A stretch of 64,000 bases of DNA from CAZYFS01 sp964647465 (GTDB taxonomy: Bacteria; Patescibacteriota; Minisyncoccia; Minisyncoccales; UBA1441): NCBI GenBank assembly GCA_964647465.1, contig CAZYFS010000001.1, positions 1 to 64,000 on the forward strand. Reading direction: 5' to 3'. The position numbers and the translations under genes are program-made. Shown here in pieces: positions 1 to 8,645 of the stretch. How positions within the stretch are numbered: the first letter of the stretch is position 1; every line of letters begins with the position of its first letter. The notes under the pieces are model-generated. The model worked only from the letters and a program-made list of their open reading frames with translations, was not told the origin of the DNA and searched no databases.

Positions 1-49
1 TAGTTCTTGAAGTAAATTCATTGATAAGAATTAGAAAAATAAACTGTTT

Positions 50-316
50 TTAATTTGAAGAAGAAGGAGCAAGGGGATCATCTTTTCCCACCGGTTCTTG
101 AGGATAAGCAATCGAAGAAAATTGAGTTAAATCAGTGTTCTTCGCTGCCTGAAGAACTGTTTGATCAAAACTTACTGAAGGCAATGAAGTGGTAGTTAGT
201 GATTCTTCAGAAAACGGACCAATAAAAGATTTTAAAATCAGAATAAAACCAAGAGCAATAATAATTACTCCTCCCCACAGAAAATATTGAGCCATTTTTT
301 TGTTTTTTTCGAACAT
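50..316 (-). CDS. small membrane protein at the end of the pilMNO run
   Basis: 88-residue protein of no family I recognise. A short basic start is followed by one hydrophobic helix (about residues 10-32), and the remaining 55 or so residues are polar, rich in Ser, Thr and Pro, and would lie outside the membrane. It starts 29 bases after pilO on the same strand, so it is probably the last gene of the pilM-pilN-pilO run. That is the slot of pilP in proteobacterial operons, but there is no lipobox and no visible PilP-like fold, so equivalence is only a positional guess. The gene is real by context and composition; its function is unknown. Confidence 0.6.
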   Translation of the reverse strand: MFEKNKKMAQYFLWGGVIIIALGFILILKSFIGPFSEESLTTTSLPSVSFDQTVLQAAKNTDLTQFSSIAYPQEPVGKDDPLAPSSSN

Positions 317-345
317 AATAATTTTAATTTAAAAAATATTTTGTT

Positions 346-894
346 TTAATTTCTTAAAAAATTAGCTCCCAAAGATAAACGAAAAACATTCCGAGCATCT
401 CCTCCGGTTTCTTTTTCTTGCTTCAAGTCAACACTTATTATCTCAAATAAACGAGACGAATCCTCTATTTGTTGAAGGAAACTAACAAAATTTTGAAAGG
501 AACCATTTACTGTGGCTAAAAAGGTAATTTCTTTAATTTTACTCCCTGTTTTTTTATCCTCGTCTGAGAAAGGAGCTTCTTGAAAATCGATATCTTGTAA
601 AATCATTCCCGTTTCACTTGATTTCTGCTGAATGAAACGAAACAAAGAAGGAACATCGGCCTGGAAAGGAAGAGACGAGCTAATTTTTGCCAGGGCGACC
701 TCGTCTTGTTTTAATTTCTGTGATAAATTTATCATTTCTGAAAGATGAGTGCTCCGATTTTGCAATTCTGTTTCTTTTTGATCCAACTGAAGGCGAAGAG
801 ACATAAATTGTTCATAAGGAGGAAGAACAAGAAACTGTAGTAATCCTAGGGCGACAATTAAGATAACGAATATAGAAATAAGATAATTTTTCAT
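346..894 (-). CDS. pilO: PilO-like type IV pilus inner-membrane protein
   Basis: 182 residues: an N-terminal membrane helix (about 5-25), a coiled-coil stretch (about 30-75) and a C-terminal alpha/beta domain ending in the YSxxL-like strand order usual for PilO. In known systems PilO pairs with PilN outside the membrane and links the cytoplasmic PilM ring to the rest of the pilus machine. The assignment rests on the topology, the length (PilO is usually 180-210 residues) and the position directly after pilN (12-base gap) in a pilM-N-O order. Sequence divergence is high, as is common for this protein, so the family call is firmer than any detail. Confidence 0.75.
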   Translation of the reverse strand: MKNYLISIFVILIVALGLLQFLVLPPYEQFMSLRLQLDQKETELQNRSTHLSEMINLSQKLKQDEVALAKISSSLPFQADVPSLFRFIQQKSSETGMILQDIDFQEAPFSDEDKKTGSKIKEITFLATVNGSFQNFVSFLQQIEDSSRLFEIISVDLKQEKETGGDARNVFRLSLGANFLRN

Positions 895-906
895 TTTATG
901 ATTTTA

Positions 907-1431
907 TTATTTAAAAAGGCTCGACAATAATTTTAGGGTAATTCCTAAATTAATTTCCCCTTTTTCGCCTATCGTCAAAGAAGTTATTTCTGCTTCCTGA
1001 ATAAACCCGTTTTCACGCATTACCGATAATTGTTCGCCAACTACCTGAAAACTAGAGGCATATCCCTGAAGGTTCATCTGATATTTCTCTTGATCAAAAT
1101 CAAAACTAGTAAAGACAATATCTGGATGAGCTAATTTTTTTAAAAGGGTAAAAGCCTCTGTTGGGTAACGACGTTCCGCTAAAGCTTGAGTAAAATAACT
1201 TGCTTGCGCTTGATAAATCAAAAGACTTTTTTCTATTTTTTGGTTCTCGGGAGTTTCTATGCTAATAATTTTTTGTTGGGTTTCTTTTATCTCGTCTCCA
1301 AGAGAAGAAATTCCTTTCTTTATTCCAAAATAACCCACCAAGGTAATAACCAAAATGATTGACGAAATCCACAGAAGAATATTAATCCAACCCGGGGCAC
1401 GATTTGTAGAACGAGGAATAATTCCTGGCAT
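907..1431 (-). CDS. pilN: PilN-like type IV pilus assembly protein
   Basis: 174 residues with a short cytoplasmic head containing an I-x-P-R-S-T-N-R-like segment, one membrane helix (about 16-38), a heptad-like stretch (about 40-75) and an outer alpha/beta domain. In characterised systems the cytoplasmic head of PilN sits in a groove of PilM. Here the head is only about 15 residues long, compatible with that. It lies between pilM (62 bases upstream) and pilO (12 bases downstream) on the same strand, which is the main support for the name. Confidence 0.75.
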   Translation of the reverse strand: MPGIIPRSTNRAPGWINILLWISSIILVITLVGYFGIKKGISSLGDEIKETQQKIISIETPENQKIEKSLLIYQAQASYFTQALAERRYPTEAFTLLKKLAHPDIVFTSFDFDQEKYQMNLQGYASSFQVVGEQLSVMRENGFIQEAEITSLTIGEKGEINLGITLKLLSSLFK

Positions 1432-1493
1432 AATAATAAATTTAGTTAATTCTTAATACCTCTTAATTATATTATAAGAGAAAAAGGAGCTAA

Positions 1494-2534
1494 TTAAAAG
1501 TGCCTCAAAGCCGCTCCTAATGCTACTCCAAAAGACGGACCCATTTTTTCTAGCTCTGGTTTTAAAACACTAGGACAGTTAATCCCTCGGAAGGGTTGCC
1601 CTAGTTCCGTTTTAATCTTTGTTTGTGCGCCACAATAATCAATTAATCCCGGCATCTTTGCTCCTCCTCCTACCAAAATAATCTTTTCCATCTTTTTATT
1701 GTGATTAGATGAGGTCGATTCTAGAACCCCTTGAATGGCGTCTAGCAATTTGTTTGTTTCTATTTCAAGAATATCCTTCACTTCTTTTGTTTTTGAAAGC
1801 ATTCCTTCTTTTTGTTTTAAAGATTCTGCTTTTTGATAAGTGATACTTAAGGAATTGGCTAATTTTTTAGTTATGTTTTCTCCGGCAACATCCAAGCTAT
1901 GACTGGTTAAAAATTTTCCTGCTTCTCCGATGATAACTGTCGTGCTTTGCGCTCCTATATCAACCAAGCAAACTCTCTTATTTTCATTACGACTAAAAAT
2001 ACGAAAAAGAGAAAATGCTTCCGGTTCGAGAACAAAATCAGAGAGAGGAATTTGTTGAGCCAATTTATTATATTGAGAAGTAATTATTTTAGGGATAGCG
2101 ACAATTAAAACAGCAAGAGGTTGGTTTTTCCCAGGAATCCCCCGAACAATACTCCAATCCAAAAGCATTTCTGCTAAAGGGGCTGGGATTACTTTAGCGG
2201 CCTCAAAACGGACAGCCTGCCCCAATTCTTCTTTACTCATGGATGGAAAATCAAGAACGGCAAAAAATGTTAGAAAATCAGGAAAAGTTAAAACTGTTTT
2301 TCCTGCTTCAATCCCTGATTTCTGAAAACTAAAATTAATAACTTGAGCTGTTTCTTTTTCTGCTAGAAGCAAAGATCCAGCTTTGAAAGCTCGGAAAGGT
2401 TTGCTGCCAATTTCTGCCGATTGGAGCTCAGCATAATTTTTTAAATTTACCCTCTTTCCAAACCGAGAAAGTTCGACTATCTTTATAGAAGAACCTCCTA
2501 CGTCAATTCCAATTGTTGTTTTGAAAAATCCCAT
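1494..2534 (-). CDS. pilM: PilM, actin-like cytoplasmic pilus assembly ATPase
   Basis: 346 residues of the PilM/FtsA-like actin fold. The phosphate-1 motif IGIDVGGSSIKIVEL is at residues 8-22, a second nucleotide loop VDIGAQSTTVIIG lies near 195, and the adenosine motif ILVGGGAKMPGL near 290. PilM forms a cytoplasmic ring and binds PilN; it is also part of DNA-uptake pili. The ATG at 2534 is the only start that keeps the phosphate-1 motif complete. That start codon and the comF start on the other strand share the tetranucleotide CATG (2532-2535), so each gene's promoter must lie inside the other. No ribosome binding site is visible. Confidence 0.9.
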   Translation of the reverse strand: MGFFKTTIGIDVGGSSIKIVELSRFGKRVNLKNYAELQSAEIGSKPFRAFKAGSLLLAEKETAQVINFSFQKSGIEAGKTVLTFPDFLTFFAVLDFPSMSKEELGQAVRFEAAKVIPAPLAEMLLDWSIVRGIPGKNQPLAVLIVAIPKIITSQYNKLAQQIPLSDFVLEPEAFSLFRIFSRNENKRVCLVDIGAQSTTVIIGEAGKFLTSHSLDVAGENITKKLANSLSITYQKAESLKQKEGMLSKTKEVKDILEIETNKLLDAIQGVLESTSSNHNKKMEKIILVGGGAKMPGLIDYCGAQTKIKTELGQPFRGINCPSVLKPELEKMGPSFGVALGAALRHF

Positions 2535-3291
2535 GTTTTATCAAGTTTATTTTAGAAGAATAAAACAATTATTGCAAATACTTTACGAGAAATTTCTTGA
2601 TATTGTTTATCCTCAATTTTGTTTGGGTTGTGGACAAGAAGGTTCGCGTCTATGCCCTGATTGTCTCGCGTTAATAGAAGTCACTGAGAAAAGATTTTGT
2701 CCTTTTTGTTCTTCTGTCAATCCTTTTAACGGCCGGTGCTCTCTGCACCAGAATAGAGCTCTTGACGGTCTAGATTTTGCTGTCGGTGAAAAAAACTTTC
2801 TTCTAGAAGAGGCTTTAGTAAAATTTAAATCTCCTCCTTATTGTCAGAACCTTGCTATTCCTCTTGCTTCTTTGATTGTAGCACACCTTCGACTAGGCAA
2901 CTATCAAAAAAAGCTCTTTCAACCATCTCCTGTTCTTGTCCCTATTCCTTTGCATCGTAAACGAGAACGAGAACGAGGATTTAACCAATCGCTTCTTTTG
3001 GCAAGACAACTTGCCCAGGAGTTTTCTCTTTCTATCTGCTATCGCTGCCTCCAACGACAAAAAAATACTCTTTCGCAAGAGGGCTTGAGCCCAAAAGAAC
3101 GCCAAGAAAATTTAGAAGAAGCCTTTTTCTGTCCTTTCCCTGAATTAATAAAAGGGCAAAAAATAATTTTGGTTGATGACGTCTTTGCTAGTGGAGCAAC
3201 AATGGAAAAAGCCGCCCAAGTTTTAAAAAACAAGGGGGCTGCTTTCGTTTGGGGGATAACGATTGCTCGTCGTGATTTTTCCGCTTGGTAA
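2533..3291 (+). CDS. comF: ComF family phosphoribosyltransferase-like protein
   Basis: About 252 residues. An N-terminal pair of Cys clusters (CLGCGQEG...LCPDCL and CPFC...GRC) gives the zinc ribbon of ComFC proteins, and the C-terminal half has the PRPP-binding loop ILVDDVFASGAT near the end. ComF proteins act in natural transformation, and recent work links them to DNA-processing partners; the exact reaction is unsettled. I chose ATG 2533 over the in-frame TTG at 2521. The gene diverges from pilM with overlapping start codons, and comEC is present at 12729-14231, which fits a DNA-uptake role. Confidence 0.88.
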   Translation: MFYQVYFRRIKQLLQILYEKFLDIVYPQFCLGCGQEGSRLCPDCLALIEVTEKRFCPFCSSVNPFNGRCSLHQNRALDGLDFAVGEKNFLLEEALVKFKSPPYCQNLAIPLASLIVAHLRLGNYQKKLFQPSPVLVPIPLHRKRERERGFNQSLLLARQLAQEFSLSICYRCLQRQKNTLSQEGLSPKERQENLEEAFFCPFPELIKGQKIILVDDVFASGATMEKAAQVLKNKGAAFVWGITIARRDFSAW

Positions 3292-3435
3292 TTTGGACAA
3301 CAAAAATAATTCTAGCTTATTTTTCACTCCACTACACATAGCAAAAGAATAAATTCTCTAAAGATTCTAATTGATGACATTTCTCAAGGGAAATTTACTC
3401 TTTTCTTTTTTGAAGAAAATCTCAATTGATTGTTC

Positions 3436-4911
3436 TTATGAGCTTATAAGGACTTTCCAAATTTCTACCATAGCCAAAGTATCCATTTTGCAATATTCGA
3501 TAAGATCACAGAATACTTTATCTTTATTAATATTCTTATTTCGAAGAACCGAATTCATCCAAAGTCGTTGGGCAGAAGATCCTTCTTGAACATCTAATTC
3601 TTTGTAGCTTAAACTCGGAACAATTACGGGCAAAACATGCTTAATAGATGCACTACCAAGGAAATCTTTATCTACAAATAATCCACTTGCAAACGGCTCC
3701 ATCAAGTCTATTATCCTGCGATTTACATCTTCTAAGAAGTTACTAAATTCTGGGAACATTTGTGCCATCTCTTTGTTGCGTCCCATTTCAAAGGATTTAT
3801 ACCAAACAAGGATAGTCCCAGTTGGGCCAATATCCTTGCTAAGCTTATCTAGTAAATCCGGCACTGGATGATTATCATTTTTATGTAAATATTCGCTGTG
3901 CTTAGGCTCATCTCCTTTTTTATTAATGACATGCAAGGAATATTGGAATGGTATCTGTTGGTACGATTTAGTACTATTATAAAGGGGAATAACGCTCATC
4001 GCCGTCTCATAATCGAGGAAATAAAGGGGATAGGTTAGGGTTTTAATAAAATCTTTGATTTTTTCTTTATTGATTATGCGTTTATTGTTCTTAGTCGCAG
4101 TGACTTGCGCTGATTGCTTTAGTGTTAATTTAAAATCTTCAGGTATGTTTTCAATAAGTGATATCCCTAGATCTTCCAGACATCCTATGAGTTTTGTGCT
4201 GGGAGCTATAAGGTTATATATGCTATATGGTTCAATTTTATTGCCCAAGGCTTTATATATCTTTAACCACTCTCTAAATGCTCCAAGCTTAGCATAACGT
4301 GGAGACGGATTAGGCAACTTAGATAGATTGATAACCTTAAGAGCAAGTTGAATGTTGTTTTTTGTTTCCTCTATTATCTTGCGTACTTTATTTGTAACAT
4401 CTGTTGCAATTGATAATTTAGCAAAATTAACTTCTCCTTCTCTCACATATTCATTGTTGACATGTATAATTGCAATTTTGCGTATTTTAAAACCAGCCGA
4501 CTCAAGAACAACGACTTGAAAAGCTAGGTCAGGATAGTGTTCCGGCTTAACCTTGGTGCTGGATTTAATTTCATAGAGATCGACCACGTTCTTCTCAATT
4601 TGATCTACAACATCGCATATACAAGTAATCTTATCTGCTTCGAACCTTCCCTGAAAAATAGTTTTCGCCCCATTATCCAGAGCTTCCTTAGTTCTTCCTG
4701 GAAGGGATAAATATTCATCGTAATTATTAAATCCAAGAGTTATTCCCTTCGGGAATCTTTTTTCGGCATATTGCTCGAACTCATACCCAGCATCAAATAT
4801 CGCCTGCAAGTTAGCATCTGGGGCCGGGAGCTTCCCTTTGTCATGTTTCTTCAACCACAGCCAAGCTGGGTGCCTAAGAAACATCATATATTCTGATTTA
4901 GAAAGTTGCAT
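3436..4911 (-). CDS. DUF2779 protein: PD-(D/E)XK nuclease fused to DEDD-type exonuclease fold
   Basis: 491 residues. The first half resembles Cas4/RecB-type nucleases: D100/D103, then E114-I-K116 in the pattern D...EIKSS, followed by an Asp-Leu-Ala-Phe-Gln helix, matching the PD-(D/E)XK core plus a QxxY-like motif. The second half has D300-Y-E302 (FLDYETA), D402 in RIIDLM and D477 in YCKMDT, the spacing of a DEDD 3'-5' exonuclease fold as described for DUF2779. There are no four Cys for a Cas4 iron-sulphur cluster. No cas genes or transposase are near. It stands alone between comF and tRNA-Ser(UGA), a common place for acquired genes. A DNA or RNA processing or defence role is inferred, not shown. 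Confidence 0.75.
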   Translation of the reverse strand: MQLSKSEYMMFLRHPAWLWLKKHDKGKLPAPDANLQAIFDAGYEFEQYAEKRFPKGITLGFNNYDEYLSLPGRTKEALDNGAKTIFQGRFEADKITCICDVVDQIEKNVVDLYEIKSSTKVKPEHYPDLAFQVVVLESAGFKIRKIAIIHVNNEYVREGEVNFAKLSIATDVTNKVRKIIEETKNNIQLALKVINLSKLPNPSPRYAKLGAFREWLKIYKALGNKIEPYSIYNLIAPSTKLIGCLEDLGISLIENIPEDFKLTLKQSAQVTATKNNKRIINKEKIKDFIKTLTYPLYFLDYETAMSVIPLYNSTKSYQQIPFQYSLHVINKKGDEPKHSEYLHKNDNHPVPDLLDKLSKDIGPTGTILVWYKSFEMGRNKEMAQMFPEFSNFLEDVNRRIIDLMEPFASGLFVDKDFLGSASIKHVLPVIVPSLSYKELDVQEGSSAQRLWMNSVLRNKNINKDKVFCDLIEYCKMDTLAMVEIWKVLISS

Positions 4912-4966
4912 AACGTGGGTTTTTATTTAAAAGATCTCTTTTTTAGAATTTAAATTTTTAAAAATG

Positions 4967-5050
4967 CGGAGGGGGTGGGATTCGAACCCACGAGTCCCGA
5001 AGGACAGCGGTTTTCAAGACCGCCCGATTAAGCCGCTTTCGTACCCCTCC
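4967..5050 (-). tRNA. tRNA-Ser(UGA)
   Basis: 84-base gene with a long variable arm as expected for serine. Acceptor stem GGAGGGG pairs with CCCCTCC, discriminator G at 4967; anticodon loop CTTGAAA between GCGGT and ACCGC gives anticodon UGA; T arm contains GTTCGAATC. CCA is not encoded. Its first 23 bases are also the last codons and stop of the upstream glycosyltransferase gene on the same strand. Confidence 0.95.
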
Positions 5051-5723
5051 AGTTAAGATTTCTTCTTAGTTGAAAACAGAATAAAACTGGAAATTGAATT
5101 ATAATTGAACTCCACATTTTCAAGAAAGCCCAACTCCCCTCCCAGAATCCTTTCTTTTGTGTTTTTCTTATATGCTCGAGTCCGTAAAGAATAAAATTTT
5201 TATTCTTTAGACGAGCCCATTTAGCTGTCCAATGAATGGCGCTTTCTACTAAATAATTTTTCTTAAAACGAAGAGGAACTAAATCCCACAAGCTCCTTTC
5301 TATAACTCTCAGGCCACTGAAGGGAGCTTCTAGCCAGTGATTAACCTTATTTAAAAATTGACCTCTTTCGAGAGTTCCTGTTGTCATTTGACAATAACGA
5401 TCTAAAATTGGACGAAGAACCAGATGAATATGCTCTGGAGAAAGATTGATTAAGTCGGCGTCTATAAAAACAATAATTTCCGCTTGACTATGATTAACCC
5501 CTTTCTGCATTGCCTGTCCTTTCCCTTGATTTTGAGGAAGAGAAATCACTTCTGCCCCGGCTTGGCGAGCTATTTTAGCTGTTCGATCAACAGAGCCGTC
5601 GTCAACAACAATAATTTGGCCGATAAGTTCAACCTGTTTTACTGCTTTAACGACTTGATTAATCGTTTTCTCTTCATTAAAGGCAGGGATAATTGCCGCT
5701 ATTTTAGGATAGTTTTGAAACAT
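5028..5723 (-). CDS. family 2 glycosyltransferase
   Basis: 231 residues with the GT-A fold of GT2 enzymes: IPAFNEEKTI near residue 13, the nucleotide-sugar motif VVDDGSVDRTA near 40, QGKGQAMQKG near 67 and the metal-binding FIDADL near 90. The family includes dolichyl-phosphate mannosyl/glucosyltransferases and glucosyl-3-phosphoglycerate synthases; donor and acceptor cannot be told here. There is a weakly hydrophobic C-terminal segment (about 200-218) that may sit on the membrane. The reading frame runs 23 bases into tRNA-Ser(UGA), so the last residues (WRGTKAA) are encoded by the tRNA's 5' half. tRNA-Ser(GCU) lies 9 bases upstream. Confidence 0.88.
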   Translation of the reverse strand: MFQNYPKIAAIIPAFNEEKTINQVVKAVKQVELIGQIIVVDDGSVDRTAKIARQAGAEVISLPQNQGKGQAMQKGVNHSQAEIIVFIDADLINLSPEHIHLVLRPILDRYCQMTTGTLERGQFLNKVNHWLEAPFSGLRVIERSLWDLVPLRFKKNYLVESAIHWTAKWARLKNKNFILYGLEHIRKTQKKGFWEGSWAFLKMWSSIIIQFPVLFCFQLRRNLNWRGTKAA

Positions 5724-5732
5724 AAAAATGAG

Positions 5733-5816
5733 CGGAGAGGGTGGGATTCGAACCCACGCGAGAAAAATCTCAACACATTAGCAGTGTGTCGCTTTAGACC
5801 GCTCAGCCACCTCTCC
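5733..5816 (-). tRNA. tRNA-Ser(GCU)
   Basis: 84-base serine tRNA with long variable arm. Acceptor GGAGAGG pairs with CCTCTCC, discriminator G at 5733; the anticodon loop CTGCTAA between ACACA and TGTGT gives anticodon GCU; T arm GTTCGAATC. No encoded CCA. It lies just upstream of the glycosyltransferase gene on the same strand and may be cotranscribed with it and tRNA-Ser(UGA). Confidence 0.96.
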
Positions 5817-5877
5817 TTCGTTACTTTCGTTGTTCTATGATATCTTTATTTCAATATCTTTTCAACAAGAAGATTTT

Positions 5878-5903
5878 AAAAAGAGGACAGAATTCCTCTT
5901 TTT
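5878..5903. terminator. bidirectional intrinsic terminator between clpB and tRNA-Ser(GCU)
   Basis: Perfect 10-bp inverted repeat AAAAAGAGGA / TCCTCTTTTT with a six-base loop. The stem carries its own A and T tracts, so it can end transcription in both directions. It lies 26 bases beyond the clpB stop and upstream of the tRNA, so its likely use is to end the clpB message. Confidence 0.6.
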
Positions 5904-5929
5904 GATTAAATAGTATTTTTCTCTAAATT

Positions 5930-8608
5930 TTAAAGCCTACTTAAGGCTTTTTCTTTAGTTTTTCTTTTGACTTGAAATTGCAAACAATTGACCTTTTGAT
6001 CAACGCTGATTTTATCTCCGTATCCCACCTCTCCAGTAATTATTTTAAGAGAAAGAGGATCAAGAATTAGTTGTTGAATTTTTCTCCTTAAAGGACGAGC
6101 ACCTAAATCGGGGTCAAATCCTCTTTGGGCAAGAAAACTTCCTGCCTTCTTAGAAAATTGTATTTCCAACCCCTTCGTCTCTTTTAAGCGCTGGGCCACT
6201 TTGTTTAATTCCAAACTGACAATTTTTTCAATTTCTTTCGGTCCTAATCGATGAAAAATAATACTCTCGTCAATCCGATTAAGAAATTCCGGTCGGAATT
6301 CTTTCTTTAATCCCTTTTCTATTTCTTGTTCCATTCTTTCCCGATGCGCCTTCTCTTTCCCCTCAGTAACAAAACCCAAGGAACTCCCTTGATTTATAAC
6401 ATCCGAGCCGATATTAGAAGTCATGATGATAATCGTGTTCTTAAAAGAAACCAAATGTCCTTGTGAGTCAGTTAAATGACCATCTTCAAATACTTGTAAA
6501 AGTAAGTTGAAAAAATCAGGATGAGCCTTTTCGATTTCATCTAAGAGAATAATACTATAAGGCTTTCGCCGAACTTGTTCAGTTAATTGACCTCCTTCCT
6601 CGTGCCCAACATATCCAGGAGGTGAACCAATCGCTTTAGCGCTACTATGTTTTTCCATGTATTCCGACATATCTAAACGAATCATCGCTTCTTCATTGTT
6701 AAACATGAAGTTAGCCAGAGAACGAGCAAGTTCTGTTTTTCCAACTCCCGTTGGTCCGAGGAATAGAAAAACACCGGCTGGCCGATTTTGATCAGCAATT
6801 CCTGCTCGACTTCGACGAATTGCTCTAGCGATTGCCGAAACGGCTTGCTTTTGGCCAACAACTCTTTGACTAAGGATTTTTTCCATATTCTTAAGCTTCT
6901 TTGCTTCTGCATCGATTAAACGAGTAACGGGAATTCCCGTCCATCGAGAAATTATCCCAGCCACTTTTTCTTCCGTCACTTCTTCTTCTAATAAAGAATT
7001 TTTCTTTTGAAAGCGAACTAGTTTTTTTTCTGCTTGATTAAGTACTTTTTTTAATTCAGGGATTTCTCCATATTTAATTTCCGCAACTCCTTGCAAGTCA
7101 GCTTCTCTTTGTTTAATTTCAGCCTGCAACGAGAATTGATCAATCTCATTTCGTAAACGCTTTACTTTCTCAATAAGTTCTTTCTCTATCTCCCACTGTC
7201 CTTGAATTTGTTTGGCTTTTTCTTCAAGATCAGCTATTTCTCTTTTAATTCCTCTCAATTTCTGCTTTGATTTTTGATCTTTCTCCTTTTTTAAAGATTG
7301 AGCAGCAATTTCTAATCGAGTAATATTATCACGATGCTTATTAAGTTCTTCTGGTTCTGATTCAATTTCCAGACGAAGAGCAGAGCCAGCTTCATCAATA
7401 AGATCAATGGCTTTATCGGGAAGATTACGATCGGGGATATAACGATTACTTAGAGTAGTTGCCGCTCTTAAGGCTGCATCTTGAATCCGAACTCCATGAT
7501 GCAGTTCATATTTTTCCTTAATTCCTCGGAGAATAGTAATTGTATCTTCAATTGTTGGTTCTTTAACTTGAATTACTTGGAACCTTCTTTCTAGAGCTCG
7601 ATCTTTCTCAATGTATTTTCGGTATTCTTCAGTCGTTGTTGCTCCAATCACGCTTAATTCTCCCCGAGACAGAGCTGGTTTCAATAGATTAGAAGCATCC
7701 ATTGCTCCTTCAGCTGCTCCTGCCCCAACGATAGTGTGTAATTCGTCGACGAAAAGAATATATTGGCCCTTCGCCTCTTTGATTTCTTTCATTAAGGCTT
7801 TTATGCGTTGCTCAAATTCTCCTCTGTATTTTGTCCCTGCGATTAAAGCCCCTAAATCTAAAGCAATAATTTTCTTGTGGCGAAGAGATTCTGGAACATT
7901 ATTTTTAATAATCTTTTGGGCTAACCCTTCGACGATAGCTGTTTTCCCAACTCCGGCCGAACCAATTAGAACAGGATTGCTCTTTGTCCGCCGAGAAAGA
8001 ATTTGCATTACTCTCCTAATCTCCTCTTCTCTTCCAATAACCGGATCCAATTTCCCTTCCTTGGCTAATTTTGTTAAATCGCGCGTATATTTACCTACTG
8101 TTTGATATTTATCTTCAGGATGAGGATCAAGAACTCGATTACTCCCTCTTGCTTTTGCTAAGGTCTCAAGAAAAACATCTTTTGTTAATCCCTGTTCAAT
8201 TAAAATATTTTTTGCCCGACTTTCAACAACCAGCAGGGCTAAAAATAAGTGTTCGGTAGAGATAAACTGATCTTTCATTTCCACTGCTTCCTTTTTGGCT
8301 TGAGTCAAAACCTGAGCTAAATCTTGAGTAAGATAAAATTGTCCTAGATTGGGAACTTCTCTACTTGCTTTTGGCAATTCAGCTATCGATTCTTTGGTCT
8401 TTTTGATAATAATCGGGGAGGCGACATCTATATCCTTCAAGCAAATAACAACTATGCTATCTGCTTGTTGGACCAAAGACGCTAAAAGATGAAGAGCATC
8501 AATTTGTTCTTGCTCATTTTCTTCGGCTATCGAGCGTGCTTTGATAATGGCCTGTTGGGAATTATAGGTAAACTCGCCACCATTCCCGAAATTATCACTG
8601 TATTTCAT
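5930..8608 (-). CDS. clpB: ClpB-type AAA+ disaggregase
   Basis: 892 residues, the usual ClpB length. Clp N domain repeats at about 1-155; first AAA+ module with Walker A GSAGVGKT at 216-223, Walker B ILFVDELH and sensor region GATTTEEYRKYIEKDRALER; a long coiled-coil middle domain (about 410-530), which marks ClpB rather than ClpA/ClpC; second AAA+ module with GPTGVGKT near 620 and pore loop GSPPGYVGHEEGG. No ClpP-binding IGF-type loop is visible. With DnaK it resolubilises aggregates in the cytoplasm. A probable promoter lies just before the ATG and overlaps the end of the htrA-like gene. Confidence 0.93.
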   Translation of the reverse strand: MKYSDNFGNGGEFTYNSQQAIIKARSIAEENEQEQIDALHLLASLVQQADSIVVICLKDIDVASPIIIKKTKESIAELPKASREVPNLGQFYLTQDLAQVLTQAKKEAVEMKDQFISTEHLFLALLVVESRAKNILIEQGLTKDVFLETLAKARGSNRVLDPHPEDKYQTVGKYTRDLTKLAKEGKLDPVIGREEEIRRVMQILSRRTKSNPVLIGSAGVGKTAIVEGLAQKIIKNNVPESLRHKKIIALDLGALIAGTKYRGEFEQRIKALMKEIKEAKGQYILFVDELHTIVGAGAAEGAMDASNLLKPALSRGELSVIGATTTEEYRKYIEKDRALERRFQVIQVKEPTIEDTITILRGIKEKYELHHGVRIQDAALRAATTLSNRYIPDRNLPDKAIDLIDEAGSALRLEIESEPEELNKHRDNITRLEIAAQSLKKEKDQKSKQKLRGIKREIADLEEKAKQIQGQWEIEKELIEKVKRLRNEIDQFSLQAEIKQREADLQGVAEIKYGEIPELKKVLNQAEKKLVRFQKKNSLLEEEVTEEKVAGIISRWTGIPVTRLIDAEAKKLKNMEKILSQRVVGQKQAVSAIARAIRRSRAGIADQNRPAGVFLFLGPTGVGKTELARSLANFMFNNEEAMIRLDMSEYMEKHSSAKAIGSPPGYVGHEEGGQLTEQVRRKPYSIILLDEIEKAHPDFFNLLLQVFEDGHLTDSQGHLVSFKNTIIIMTSNIGSDVINQGSSLGFVTEGKEKAHRERMEQEIEKGLKKEFRPEFLNRIDESIIFHRLGPKEIEKIVSLELNKVAQRLKETKGLEIQFSKKAGSFLAQRGFDPDLGARPLRRKIQQLILDPLSLKIITGEVGYGDKISVDQKVNCLQFQVKRKTKEKALSRL

Positions 8609-8617
8609 AATAATTTT

Positions 8618-8645
8618 ACTTTAACACTAAAATACAAGAAATCAA
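8618..8645 (-). promoter_or_regulatory. putative clpB promoter
   Basis: On the minus strand TTGATT (8645-8640) is followed after 16 bases by TAAAGT (8623-8618), itself preceded by TGT as an extended -10. The predicted start of transcription is only a few bases before the clpB ATG at 8608. The -35 overlaps the stop codon of the preceding protease gene. Matches are moderate, so confidence is limited. Confidence 0.35.

Noticed and set aside
3371..3589. 72-residue plus-strand frame
   Set aside because: It overlaps the 3' end of the DUF2779 gene on the other strand, has no family features and no ribosome binding site.
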